Source of the DNA: Margaritifera margaritifera
Lineage: Eukaryota; Mollusca; Bivalvia; Unionida; Margaritiferidae
Reading direction: 5' to 3'
Length of the DNA: 64,000 nucleotides
Assembly (NCBI GenBank): GCA_029931535.1
Contig: JAQPZY010001332.1
Span: 1,054,001 to 1,118,000, forward strand
This document shows, piece by piece, positions 43,610 through 55,880 of this stretch (its first letter is position 1; the number at the start of each line of letters is the position of its first letter). The notes beneath the pieces were generated by a model. That model was not told the DNA's origin, did no database searches, and saw nothing but the letters and a program-made list of their open reading frames with translations. The position numbers were made by a program, and so were the translations under genes.

Positions 43610-44265
43610 TCATGATGTCTTAATACGGAAACAAACTCGACCCATCTCGCTCCTTCCGACGTGCGCTTGGTGTCCAGGAATCTCTCGAACACCATTGTAG
43701 TGACTAATAACCCAAGTACCATAGACCAAGACCAGCAGATTGCTGTCAGATTTCCCAAAGATGTTATTGTGCCCGGCGCCGCATTGCTGTCATTTACAAT
43801 TGCTATTAAACGGAAGCACAATAGCGCCGATGGACGCCGGCCGAACAATGGTGAAAAATCTTGCACGTGCCATCGTTAAAAAAATAGTTGTCATGCTGGA
43901 AGGAAAGGATTTGGCCACCATTGACGATGCTGATGTCTGGGGTGTCTACAAGGATCTCTGGCTGACGGATGAAGAGAGGGTCAACACAGTCTACCAGGGC
44001 ATCCAAAATGAAAACATTGCTAAAATACGTTGGCGCTGGTGATGCCTTTGCTGCCACTGTGCAGGACGTGTCTATCGCCGCCGCCTTTGAAAACACAATT
44101 ATTTTTGTACCGCTTGACTTTGATCTGCTAAATGATCACATGCCTTACTACCATTCGGGCCTTTCAGACCAACTCGTATTTGAGCTGACGTTTAACAAGT
44201 ATGGTATGGTGATTCGAAGCACTAATGGGGCAATGAGCTATTCATCTCTCATTCTCAAAGAATAG
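43610..44265 (+). pseudogene. Polinton major capsid protein, N-terminal half
   Basis: Successive plus frames read YGNKLDPSRSFRRALGVQES (43624), IDQDQQIAVRFPKDVIVPGA (about 43720), MVKNLARAIVKKIVVMLEGK, YKDLWLTDEERVNTVYQGI and then FENTIIFVPLDFDLLNDHMP plus YYHSGLSDQLVFELTFNKYG to TAG at 44265. This is the first jelly roll of the double jelly-roll Polinton major capsid protein. At least three frameshifts and a TAA near the start are present, and the second jelly roll is missing, so the gene was truncated at about 44270. Confidence 0.85.
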
Positions 44266-45600
44266 ACATGGGGAGAAAACCTATCCACTCCAGCTAATAC
44301 CATGGCACAGAAAATTGTAACTTATATTAGAAGTTAAGTGTATCATAACATATAATAAATGTTGGATTCTATATGACAAAAAAGGTAATACATTAATAAA
44401 TTGTATGTCAGATCCAGTGAGGAGATAAATCACAGGAAAGATATTGAAAAGATTAGAGATGAGATAAGAAAAGTGAATTTGTTGCCATGTTAAACAGAAA
44501 ACATTATTGACATTCAATGTGATGATATGTACAGTAATGCAATTAATCTAGGAGCTGCAAACAAATTACGACCTGCAACTCAGTGTTGTTATAGTCAAGT
44601 GGAAAATGTAACTCAAAATAAAAAGGCGATTAATGTGGTGACGAAAAACAATCTCTGCACCTATGGTCAATATCATACGTCTCAGGAAGTTGTTAATTGT
44701 GACCGTAGTGCAGGTATAACTGTTCAAATGGATATTGGTGATAATAAATAATGGTCAATAGAGGGTCAAGTAGAACTTAAACTACAGTCTCAAACGGAGG
44801 TAAAAGTGTAACAATTGATCCAGATAGAAGTAGCTACTGGGCATCTGCAGAGCTTCGTGAAGCTATTTTTCCCATAATTATTTGCATTTTCACTTGTGTC
44901 TGCTCTAAATTACTTCAAAAATGATAAATTGTATTGTATTGTACTTTTTCATAAATCAACTAATGACACCGAAACTAATGCAGACATGTAAATAGTTGTC
45001 TTGGATACACACTACTCAAACCCCCACAGGGATAAGGCCACTAATTAATTTCCCATAGAACTTAATGTTCATATATTAAAAATAAAAATAAAAATGTATG
45101 TATTAGATTGGCGTGCAGACCATTCATGCTTCCGTTCATTGGAGTTAGATATTTTGTCAGCTTTGAAAAATAGCTGTTCTGAGACATTTTTGGAGGCTCG
45201 TGCTGTTAAACAGAGGGACCTCCTGGTCTGCACATAATAACATAGCATCGCACCAAGAGTTCATATGCTATATTTAGTAGGAAATTAAATACAGGATATC
45301 AAAATAAAACTAAATATTTTGTTGTCAATTAGTACATACATTGAAATTTATGAAATTAATAATAGAAAAAAATCCATTTACTAGCCAATGGGTGCATCTC
45401 AAAATGTTTAGTTCTCTATTAGACTGGTTCTCTGGCTGATAATTAATTAGTGGTCCGATACCTCAAGAGATCCTAGTTAAATAAGTTTGAATTCGCTGGT
45501 GGAAAAATAGAGGAAAAACAATTTTAGGTCAAACATTAAGCAATTACATAAACACGAATAACAACCGTATTATCAGTTTAAGCGATCCAGTAAAAACAAG
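44266..45600. other. AT-rich stretch with a faint plus frame
   Basis: From 44266 the base composition drops sharply to AT-rich. A plus frame at 44527-44751 (NKLRPATQCCYSQVENVTQN, VNCDRSAGITVQMDIGDNK) looks protein-like but is not recognised. The rest holds no supported gene. Confidence 0.35.
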
Positions 45601-45739
45601 ACAATTTATAATCACACGTATTAGTGGCCAAATACGTGAGATCTTTGAGGATAATAATATGAAATATATTAAAATACGGAGAGAACAAGTGAACAAACGT
45701 TTGTTTATTGAACAGATCGAAAGGGTGGTAATTCTTGAG

Positions 45740-46480
45740 CCACGAAAGTAGAAGTACTAAAAAAGATTAATGAAAACAGGAACAAGATTTTAGATGCACA
45801 AGATTTTTTAAACAAAGATTTCATACCTAGTCTAATACAATACGAGCATTACGAATTGTACGAGAGGAAGTTAACAGAAGGCAGAACGAAAGTAAGCATC
45901 CAGGAGAAATACCAAACATTCAACAATATCTACGACCAACGGAATAAAGCATACACTCATAGACGGATGCGTTGGAGAGTGAGATGGAAGAAACAAAGAA
46001 ATCTGCTGAAAACAATAATATTTTAAAATCATAATTTGAGGAATTACAAAAGGATTTAAACAGAGATATTAAAGAAAACATTACAGAGATGAAAAAGATG
46101 ATGGATGATTTTACCGCAAAATGTATTAATTCAAACAACACGGTTGTTGCGAACAATAATATTGTATTACAGTTACGAAAGAAGAATGATTTAATATAGA
46201 TAATTACAACGATAGAAGGGAGCAAGAACAAAATAAATATTAATGAAAGAATGACAAGATCTATAAAAACGGCTTACAATTTATCTCTCACTGATTTAAA
46301 CGATGAAATCAAAGTGATAAATTGTCAGACTTTACCAACTTTACAAACTCTAAAAAGTGAGATTACTATTAAAATAGAACAAACCAATATAGACACAAAA
46401 ACATATGTTGATCAAGAAGTGGTTGAAATTGTCGGTTTGGTACAGGGTAGTATTGAAGAGTTAGACAAAAGGATAAAATA
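45740..46480 (+). pseudogene. Coiled-coil protein relic of virus-like element D
   Basis: Plus frames read EVLKKINENRNKILDAQDFL, YEHYELYERKLTEGRTKVSI, then ELQKDLNRDIKENITEMKKM and KININERMTRSIKTAYNLSL to SIEELDKRIK and TAA at 46481. The text is consistently helical, Lys/Glu/Asn-rich and collinear with two or three breaks. I do not recognise the family. A position upstream of a major-capsid relic on the same strand suggests a structural or accessory gene of element D. Confidence 0.4.
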
Positions 46481-46519
46481 AATGAAAAAAACCCCATTAA
46501 ATTATATGGAAGAAATATG

Positions 46520-46800
46520 ACACAAAATATATTCAACTACCTAAATTAAAGTTTGAGTGAAAAAGGTTTCGTTAATAATGATTTAAATAATTTGACTGAA
46601 ACTTTACTCCCTGTTCTTCTAATCAAACTGATTTTATTACTGATGTTACAAAAGCCCAGAAAACATGACTTGGTGATTTATTTTACCAATCGTCTGATAA
46701 ACAAAATAAATATTATATAAAAAGTTATTGTTGTTGAAATGGTTATTAGTATTTATATTGCTTACAAATTTGTACAAGTATTCTTAGTTTAAAAACAAAA
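46520..46800 (+). pseudogene. Small relic frame with C-terminal membrane segment
   Basis: Fragmented plus reading (EKGFVNNDLNNLTETLLPVL, then VIVVEMVISIYIAYKFVQVF) ends in one hydrophobic segment. Could be a small membrane protein of element D. Weak. Confidence 0.25.
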
Positions 46801-47089
46801 TAGTGTTAACATAAACAATGACAATGCATGGTACATACATAAGTTTCCAAACCAAGAGAAAACAATGTATAGTTTTAAAATCTTAACTCAATACAACATT
46901 GTATTAAACATGAAAAGAACACTGAAAGTGATAGTACCAAGTTTATGACTTAATGTAATTTTTTTTTTACCGGCACTTTTTTAAAATAATTTATTTCTAT
47001 ATCATTGGATTTAAAGATTAAATGAGATTTTAACAACTCATGAAAACAACGACTTTTTATGTTACTAATGATTTATTTGTAATTACAGA

Positions 47090-48200
47090 ACTTCAACATT
47101 TACATAACGTACAATGATTCATGGTTGACAATTTCTGTTAGAACAAGCTTTCTTGAACAAGGCTTTTTAAAGGCAAAGTTGAGAAAGTTGAAATCAGAAG
47201 CTGCCAATGCACAAATCACTCGTACACCCATGCTATGTTTGCAGTGTACGAAAATAAATGTATAATACCGCTTAACATTCAGTTATTGACATAGCATTGT
47301 CAACTATATCATTTTGTTCTTTCCTATGATTTGACATTTAGAATTACATTAGATACATTTCTTAAGTTATAGAAGCTAGCAATCCTGATTTAAAGTTGAA
47401 TAATATTTGTCTAGAGTATGATACGATTCCTTCAGAATCAATGGCTCAATCTGTCAATGATTGGTACAGAGATGGAATTTATTTCTTCTACGACTAGGGT
47501 ACTAACAATTATTACTGATTTGATAGCTAAAACAACTTTAACAAATGTAATATTTGATTCACCAGGAATTAATTTAAAAGGAGTTTTCATATTGTATAAA
47601 AAAGAATTAGAAAATGAACCGGAAAATCTTTTCAATCCATCAATAGAAAAGATAATGATTATTATGGAAGGATTACCTAACATGCTTTAATTTCAAGGTT
47701 TTATACTGAAGCTACATTTTAAACACGCAACAATTCTTTAAAACAAAGCACAAAATATCACCGAAGTGAGCGACGTAAGTGTTCAAAACGTGTATAAGAC
47801 CATCATCGCATATTGCTCAATGTAAGAAGTACACATGTTAATAGATTGCATGGAAGTGATCAGAAATTAGATAATGCTCAACAAGGAATACACTTACATA
47901 TAAAAAGAAAAGCAAAGATAGATTCACATAAAATCAGAGGCGTAACTACTGCCCCTTTGGCCCCTGGAATGGCAGGGAGGGAGGCATTAAAGAAGGGGTC
48001 TAAAATATCAAGTTTCTATTGGGGATGTCCATTTCTGAATTTGAAGTTACGCCACTGCATAAAATATACATTTACTTTGTTGCTGATGAGCAAATGAATT
48101 TTCTGAACAATCTAATTAAATCTGCGGTGTTTTATTTAAGTAACGAGTATAACAAGTATAAAGGTAATATTTTTTTTACGAGGGTGAAAGATGTAACATG
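47090..48200 (+). pseudogene. Polinton-type major capsid protein relic of element D
   Basis: Faint N-terminal text (FAVYENKCIIPLNIQLL near 47240, where IPLDFELL is expected) is followed by SMAQSVNDWYRDGIYFFYD (47440) and, in the next frame, SPGINLKGVFILYKKELENE with FNPSIEKIMIIMEGLPNML (to 47690). This is the second jelly roll (SLKGILLLF....NP.I..V.V...G.PN). Then LHGSDQKLDNAQQGIHLHIK (about 47845) and LHKIYIYFVADEQMNFLNNL (about 48050) match the C-terminal end. About 85 bp of unrelated, less AT-rich DNA (47935-48020) splits the last part. Several stops. It is a different lineage from the capsid gene at 43.6 kb. Confidence 0.6.
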
Positions 48201-48239
48201 AATGGTGTAGTTGAATAAAGAATACTTTGTTTAATATGG

Positions 48240-49120
48240 AGCATGGGTGGGGGGTGGTAGGGGTTAGAAATAGTTGTAAAACCCGAATGAATAAAAGAAT
48301 TCAAAGACAAAATATAATGAGACGACCACAAACCTAGCAATGTCCAGATGAAATAATGAATTATGTTACAAATAAGATGAAAATGGATAATATAATAGAG
48401 ACTGCTGTTTATTTCGATTACATTGGTAACATACTAAAACAAAAACACAACGTTTGAGATTGCAAATAGTTTTCGAGAGAATAAACAAGTTCAAAGATAA
48501 TAAAGTCGACAGAAACAAATACTGGTCATGCCGTGAGGTTATTTAAATATTTTCTTTTATCAAAATAAGATATGGTGAATAAATGATAATACCTATCTAT
48601 TTAACTTTTAATCCTAACTATGCATACAATTTTACATTTCGATAATAAATTATATCTATTTTGCTATTTAGTATGCATAATAACTTAGGAACTATTAGTT
48701 TTGTTCATTTTTATTTTGGTCTAGTTTGGCCGTAAAAATACTTTAAAATATTGATGATGCAAGCTTTACATCTGTAAACAATTGGGCAATGACTTGCTAT
48801 AGATGGAAAATTCTGACGAAAACAGATTAGTTGCTTTAATCGTCCATGAACGATCGATAGTGTATTTGCAATCTTTAATTGGTGTTATAATACTATTGAA
48901 ATCACAATTAATTACAAAAGGAACTTTTCACTTATATTTGTTGTTTATAAGTATAACAATATATCCTCTTTCAGACAATTTGTCTATTTAATAATTTACT
49001 TGCTAGAATATTCTCTTATTATCATCTAATACTTTTTATATAAATATTATTAAATTAATTTCCAGTCATATTTTAACTTTGTTGTTTTAATTCTGAGACA
49101 ATATCAACCTTGATAACTCG
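48240..49120. other. AT-rich stretch, nothing recognised
   Basis: A short G-rich patch lies at about 48242-48265. No supported gene; the frame at 48803-48991 is not convincing. Confidence 0.5.
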
Positions 49121-50990
49121 TTTCCACAGTGAAGATTTTAACCTGTTTCATCAAATAAAGTCAACATGTCAAGATGAGAATATACTTCTTTTTGTGTGTG
49201 TAATTCTAACAGGTCTTATACAATTTCTCTCATCATTGTACTCGATTCGCTCTCTACGCTCCATAGCTCGCTGTGCTTATCAACTATCTCATTAACACTA
49301 ACTGTTCCATCAAATTCATCTTCAAATTTAATAATGTCTCTTACCTCTTTTTTGCATATGAGTACCAGAGGGGGTATAATAGGCACAAAAAGTATTGTCA
49401 ACATTTTGAACGTTGATACAGGCTTTTCTTTTTGCCTTTACCCATACTGGTAATTCTATATATGATCTCCATCTAATGGACTAGCATGTATTTAGATGCA
49501 ATGGCAAGTACTGTATTTAATTAAACTCCCAGCTTGTAATTGTGCCTACTTTTTGTCCAAATTTGCATGAAATTCAATAATAATATATTAACAATAATTT
49601 TTATATCTTATATCTGTCAATTATGCTTAGTGAATGACTGTGCTGCTTTTGTTTCTGATAGAAAATTTTGTTTAACTGTTATGGGCAAATCGAACTGAAA
49701 TTTGACTGAATCAAAATTTCTCCCCTCTCTTTTTCTTATATATTTTAAGGAAGGTTCAGATTCATTAAAATATTGATACAAATCTGTCACTTCCCTTGCA
49801 AAATCTATACACGTTTTGTCGCCTATTAAATGAGTTCTGAAGCTTTTTTTTAATTATTCTGATTTAATTTTTTTTAGTAAAGTTTAGTTTTTTGTCTCTT
49901 TGGTATCATTGCGTCAATTATTGGGTTCATTTAATATCCTACTATTGTTTTCATTTAAATAACGTTTATGAAACTTTTTTACTTTGTGAGAGACTTTAGT
50001 TACAATCTCTGCCCATTCACATGTACTTGTCTCTTTATTTTTTCCTTTAATAATATTTTCTCCACTATAATACGAATTTGATTTCATCACGTTTACACAC
50101 CATTTGTATCGTTGGTATTTTGTGTGTCGTCTTTTCCTATTTGATCAATCGTTGTTTTTTTCTATGTCACACTTGTAACATCTGATGGTACACACGTATG
50201 TTACTTGAATCTTTCACATAATAATTTGACATTGGAAAAACCTTCTTAATTCATTGTGTCATTCATGTCAACATCTTTCTTTAGATCAAGTATCTCATGC
50301 CTTTTTCCCGCTCGTTAAAAATGCACAAAGTATTAAATATATTCTCTTCAAAAATATTTATGACACTATTTCAACAATCTCTCATTATCTGTTTGATAAT
50401 ATCTGAGCAAAAAATACAAACTTTTCGTTTTGGGTGATAACTGAAATTTTAATGTGATCCAGAAACATTTATAGTTTGATCTTTATAAAATATTTTCACC
50501 TTGCAAAATATCAGAATACTTATCTTTAACGATGATTAATTATTCTTTGTCTTTAAGTGGTTATTTAAACTTTCATTTCGATGTTCTACCTTGAGCTATA
50601 TTTATTTAGTGACACAATAGTTTCAGCTGGTTCCCAATTATTAAAAGAAAATCAATAACCTTTCAGTTTTACAAGTATAGTTTTGTTACTCTGATTGTTT
50701 TTTCTTTTTTTTTTTTTGTTTTTTGTTTTGTTTTTTTTTAAGTTTTTTAAATCTTCTGTATTCTGCATAAATCGTCACATTTCTCGTACAGAGAAAACTC
50801 TTCCTCGGAAATTTCCTACCAGAATTCCTTCTTTTCAAGTCTTTCAATTTGAAGAAAACCAGATGATGTCATACTACCTCTCTAAGTTTAATATCCTCTT
50901 CTGTAATTCAGCTAGTTACCCCTTGGTAAGGCAGATTCATGTTTTGAAATCTCAACCATTTCGCCTATTTTAAATTAGTGGTTCCAAATG
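49121..50990 (-). pseudogene. Eroded minus-strand coding region, unknown
   Basis: Minus reading repeatedly gives protein-like text: KSNSYYSGENIIKGKNKETS, TCEWAEIVTKVSHKVKKFHK (about 50100-49970), FAREVTDLYQYFNESEPSLK and YIRKREGRNFDSVKFQFDLP (about 49810-49690), and FDGTVSVNEIVDKHSELWSV (about 49300). Further right, AELQKRILNLERYDIIWF (about 50910) and LVGNFRGRVFSVREM fit too. The pieces are collinear, so a gene or two of a virus-like element probably decayed here. Family not recognised; many stops. Confidence 0.35.
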
Positions 50991-52690
50991 TTTGGGTTGT
51001 TAAATAACGAAGTTAAATTAATCCAGACTTTAGATATATTTTCTTCTTTGTTTGCTTGAACCAGAGTCATGTCTATAGATCTATGATTGCGGATATTATA
51101 TCCTTCGATAAACCAATTTTCTAGTTTCATTTCAAGTGAAATACTTCCAAATTATGGTTTTTAAAGTTCTATTAGACCTTTCCACCACCAATACTTTTCA
51201 ATCATAGTATCAAGAAGAAAAAATATATATTCTTTTTCAAGCAACTCCTTCGTTTTCCTATTATAACATTATTTTTCTTAATCAGACGGTGTCATTGTCA
51301 ATTTTCTCTCTTTATATATACTTTTAAATGCATCATATATATTGTCCCATCTTTTGGACGTTAATTTTAAGCCTGCGCATATTTAAAGAAAATATTTATC
51401 AGAGTCCAAATGTATGTGTATCCATTATTATCCTTTTTATATGCTTGTAACCTATGTGTGCGTGCCACTGAAAATCAATAACATTTATAACAAATTCAAC
51501 ATTAGAAAGAACAAACTGTGATATAAATTTAAACAATTAATTAACATAAATGTTTCAATAAATGCTGTAATATAATCAATATGAAAGTTCCAGATATAAG
51601 GGATCACCCTGATGGTTATTTATCACCACAAGATAATATATAAAATGTAAAATATTCATTTTATGCTTCTATTGAGTTTAATTAATTTCAATTTATTTCT
51701 GTCAAGATCATCTAATCTTAATATGGGATGGTTGAATGAAGCTTTATAAGTGTAATCTTATTCCTCAATGATCCGAAAGAAACAAAAAATAATCACATGA
51801 ATATGTCTACCAGCTACACAGTGACATTTTCTGCACTTACAAGAAAAATTACATATAACCTTATGTCATATACAACGCTCTTTTGTTAGCTATCCTATGC
51901 AGACAAATATTCTGGTATAACAAGAAAAAAAAGACCTATAATCTTATGACTTATATAGTGCAATCGTTATCAGTACTGTTTGTTAGATGCCATTCATTCA
52001 TACATCATGTGAACCTATGGCTGGTAAGTACTAAGGTGACCTCGTGAACTCCCAATGCTAGCAAAAGTCAGCTATTTGTGACATTTTTTTAATTTAATTT
52101 GATAACCTAACATTACAATATAAATCAGGTAACTGAATATTATACTATATATGTTATGTTAAAACAAATCACAATATACACTACAATGGTACTAGACACA
52201 TTGTGTAAGTCAGAAGTAAATGAAAAACTGACCCAAAGGAAGAATGCTTTAAAATTTTATAAATTTAAGTAAATGTTCTCCCAATTAGATAACAAATACA
52301 TGTTAAGTGACTAAAATGTGTTCAGACAAACTGAATGTATAAATTCCTATTATCCTTCCTTTAACTTGAATATTCTCTAAAGAATAACTGCTAACATGAT
52401 TCAATAGTTCTATTTATTCTAGAAAATGACTGAATATTTTGTAGAGTGACACATCAGCCAGTTTACCTGTAGAGTAACATGTCAGAACTGTTGAAAATCA
52501 AAGTACAAGTCTAAAATCTGCTCTGTAGCATAGAAAACCATGATTATATTTTGTATGCTAAAATAGTATGGATTAGGACCAACTAATTATGTTTGTATTT
52601 TATATGTATTTTTTCATGTGAATTTTACGCCGAAAAATGCATATTTATGGTAAGGTGGTTCTGATTGATCTAATATTAAGCCTCCAATTA
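50991..52690. other. AT-rich stretch, nothing recognised
   Basis: No coding frame of note. A weak two-copy repeat (CAAGAAAAATTACATATAACC / AAGACCTATAATCTTATGAC) is seen at about 51840-51960. Confidence 0.45.
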
Positions 52691-52699
52691 TTACTTCTA

Positions 52700-54101
52700 A
52701 AATCACCATACAGTTTTAGTGTTTATTCACTCCAGGGTCAGGTAGGACTTATGACATTGAAGCTTAAAAAATGCATGATGGCTTTTATAATTTTTAGACT
52801 AGTATGTAAGTAGTTGATTGATAACTTCTGTCAAGTTGGGTTTTTAATTTTGGTGGCAACTTTGTCCAGACTCATTAGTCAGAGCTTGTATTTCTGGTCA
52901 TAAAATATTTAGTTTTTATGGTAGGGTGTTGATTTCAACATTATTCAGTGTGGGCACATTAGCACTGGGTGTTGATCTATTAAAAATGGTGGGTGCAATA
53001 GCATTGTGCTGTGGTCGTCATAACATTTTCATTTTTTAGAGTAGGATGCTTATCTCAAATTCTTTATTTTTTAAAGTGGGGGCAGGGTAGAGGTGGTCCA
53101 GGAACTTTTTCCTAAAAGAGTTTGGTGGGTGAAGTAGCATAGGGTTGTGGTTGCATTGAAATAAAATTTTAATTTTTGAGGCAAGGTGCAACAGCAAAGA
53201 ATGTTTCTATCAAAATTGTTATTTTTTTAAAGGGTTAAGATGTTGATCTTCAAAACAATTTCGTGGATTGTAGGGTTATTGTGGCACTGGATCCTCTATA
53301 TATTACTTAGCTATGTAAACAATCAACAACCTGTTCAAAATGCAAGGAGCATTTGGCTACAATTCTGGGATAGTCGGATGCTTTCTGTAGAAATTTTTCC
53401 AATGCTCTTGATTGCATATGTTATAAAGAGAATTGCTTCAAGGTTTCTCTACATTTTGTACGATATTTGATTGCAAATCAACATCATTTGTCCTATTCAA
53501 AAGACACCTATGCCAGGATGCTTTGTGTCAAAGTTTGTCAAATTCTGTTCAGCATTTTTTTTCTCTATAAGGTTGTGTAAACGTTTTTCAACTTTTAGTA
53601 ACTGCAGCCATATCTGATGTTGGAACTGCATAAGTTCTATAAATCTGAAAGGTATTCAAGCTAGGACACATTCTGTCCAATTGGGTCAATTTATATTAAC
53701 TGCTTATATAGCGGAAATTATTAGGTTTTTCTATATTTAGTAACAGCAGCATATATGATGGAAGATTGGGATTATTCATAAAAGAATTAAAAGCCCTTCA
53801 TGCCAGAATGCTTCTGTAAAATTTGGTCAAATCCTGTTGAGTGGTTTCTGCAAATAAGTCATTTATAAGATTTTCCATTTTAAGTAATGGTGGTCATATT
53901 TGTGGCAATTCAATATCACTAGTATAAATTTGAAAACCCTTAATACCAGGATGCTTTCTATTACATTTGGTCAAATTCTCCTGAGCTGTTTCTGAAAAGA
54001 AGGTAATCAAAGTTTTTCTATTATTAGCGATGGTGGCCATACTGATAACAGATGGGCATCATTTACATCAAATTGAAAGGTTTTCATGACATACTTTTCA
54101 T
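52700..54101. repeat. Diverged tandem repeat cluster, left part
   Basis: Loosely tandem monomers of about 140-180 bp with recurring words: CCAGGATGCTTT, TTGGTCAAATTCTGTT, AGCAGTTTTTGAGAAG, TCATTTAAAG, TTTTCTATTTTTAG, GCAGCCATATTTGATGG. Monomers are visible at about 53375, 53514, 53655, 53798, 53937 and 54060. Before 53200 a second loose repeat type occurs (GGTGGGTGCAATAGCATTGT versus GGTGGGTGAAGTAGCATAGG). I associate this repeat type with bivalve intergenic DNA from memory. Confidence 0.75.
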
Positions 54102-55059
54102 ACCTGCCATATTCCAAAACAGTCTTGGGGTTTATGAGACTCAAAAACTGTGTTTTGAGGTCACAAGGGGGTCAGTGCATGACCCAAAAATAGCGACATC
54201 ATCAAATTGAGAATGAGTTATATTTTTATATAAGCCTAAAAAAATTATTGGAAATTCAAATGTGAATAAAAGAAAATAACATCTGTTTTCTTAAAAGCAT
54301 TTAATACACTTACAAAGAAAAAATAGTTGGCAGAATTTAACTCCACCAACCAGCAGTTCTGAAATTTAGTTTTGCTGGGCTTTGCTTGCTTTGCTGATAG
54401 CTCTTTGTTTCCTGAATTATAGGAAATGCGTTTTGACATTTTGCCTTCAAAAATGAATCGCACTTGAACACTAATCCAACTAATGAAATAATCATGCTTT
54501 GCATTTTATATATGGAGTAAAATCCGACTTCAAAGAAACATTGCCACTATTCACAAACTTGTCACTAATCTTTAATAAAGTTCTCATTTAAGACAATGAT
54601 GTGTAATAACTTTTGTTCAACATACATCTCTTTGATTTACCTATAACTTAAAACAAACTGGGTTGTTCCACTTTGTGAACTTTATCTATGCAAATTAACC
54701 TAATGGGCTATCCCACATCAGTCTTCAAAGGACTTAACATATCACCCTATCTATTCTCAGCCAATTAAGTAATATCTGAAATGGTGGTTGTTTATACCTG
54801 ACTAAGGTGGCCTTTTAATTGCCTCTATGACAGTTAGCTATATAAACTGCCCCATGGATAGTTTTATATGAGCTCTAAGCAGGACTGTTTACCGTTTATA
54901 CATGCTATATGTTACTGGCATATATTGAGGTGGTGTTTTTTTTTTTTTTTTTTTTTTGAAGATTACTGAAAATTGTGTTTCTAAACACAACCATGTCATG
55001 GACTTAGGGAGTAAAAAAATTGTGTTTTAGTGTGACACGTCGTGTTATGGCAGGCATGA
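54102..55059. mobile_element. Non-autonomous TIR transposon, about 0.96 kb
   Basis: The element starts ACCTGCCATA and ends TATGGCAGGCATGA, giving short terminal inverted repeats (CCTGCCATA/TATGGCAGG). It is flanked by CTTTTCAT (54094-54101) and CTTTTTCAT (55060-55068), a likely 8-bp target-site duplication. Removing it restores a normal repeat monomer (TTCATGACATA... joined to ...TAAATTGGGTCAAATGC). No transposase is encoded; the 72-codon minus frame at 54463 has no domain. An 8-bp duplication fits hAT-like elements, but that is inference. It contains a poly-T run at 54938-54957. Confidence 0.7.
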
Positions 55060-55880
55060 CTTTTTCATTAAATTGGGTCAAATGCTATTCAGCAGTTTTG
55101 GAGAAGTCATTTAAAAGTTTTTTCAATTTTGAGTAATGACAGCCATACTTGATAGCAGATTGGCATCTTTTGTACAAATTTTAAAGGTCTTCATGACTGA
55201 ATGCTTTCTCTTAAGTTGGGTCAAATTCTTTTCAGAAGTTTTGGAGAAGTCATTTAAAGATTGTTTCTATTTTTAGCAACTGCAGCCATATTTGATGGAG
55301 GATTGTTATTATTTGTACAAACTTGAACGGTCTTCATGTCAGGATGTTTACTGTCAAATTCACAAATACTGTTCTGCAGTTTTTGAGAAGCTATTTAAAG
55401 GTTTTCTATTTTCAGTATTGGAAACCATATTTGATGGCAAATCGGCATAATTTGTATAAACCTGAAAAGCCTTGAAGTTTATGCCAGGTTGCTCTGTGCC
55501 AGTCTGGTTGAAATTGGACTGGTGGTCTTTGAGATATGTTGAAAATAGCAATTATTGATGTATGATGGCCAGATTTCTCTATTTGTGGTAATGGTGGCCA
55601 TATTTCATGGTGGATCAGCATCATTTGTACAAATTTGGAAGATTTCATGCCAGGATGCTGTCAAATTTGATCAAATTCCAATTGGCTGTTTTTGAGAAGT
55701 TGTTTAAAAAAGGCAGCCACTTTTGTAAAAATATTGAAAGGAATTATGCCTGGATGCTCTGTGTGAAGAATTTGAAACTTGTCTGGTATTTGTTCTTGAG
55801 AACCTACCAATAGCAATTATTGATGGACACCTGACAGATGACACAGGACGGACAAAGGCTGTACTATAATCTCACATGGC
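55060..55880. repeat. Diverged tandem repeat cluster, right part
   Basis: Five or six further monomers (about 55060, 55190, 55330, 55470, 55640, 55745) of the same type as 52.7-54.1 kb. The cluster ends with TGATGGACACCTGACAGATG, then ACACAGGACGGACAAAGGC and CATGGCCTTATGGCCAG, a GC-richer terminal unit. Confidence 0.78.

Noticed and set aside
50695..50973. 92-codon plus frame starting with a Phe-rich run
   Set aside because: Low-complexity T-rich start; the minus reading over the same bases looks more like eroded coding sequence.
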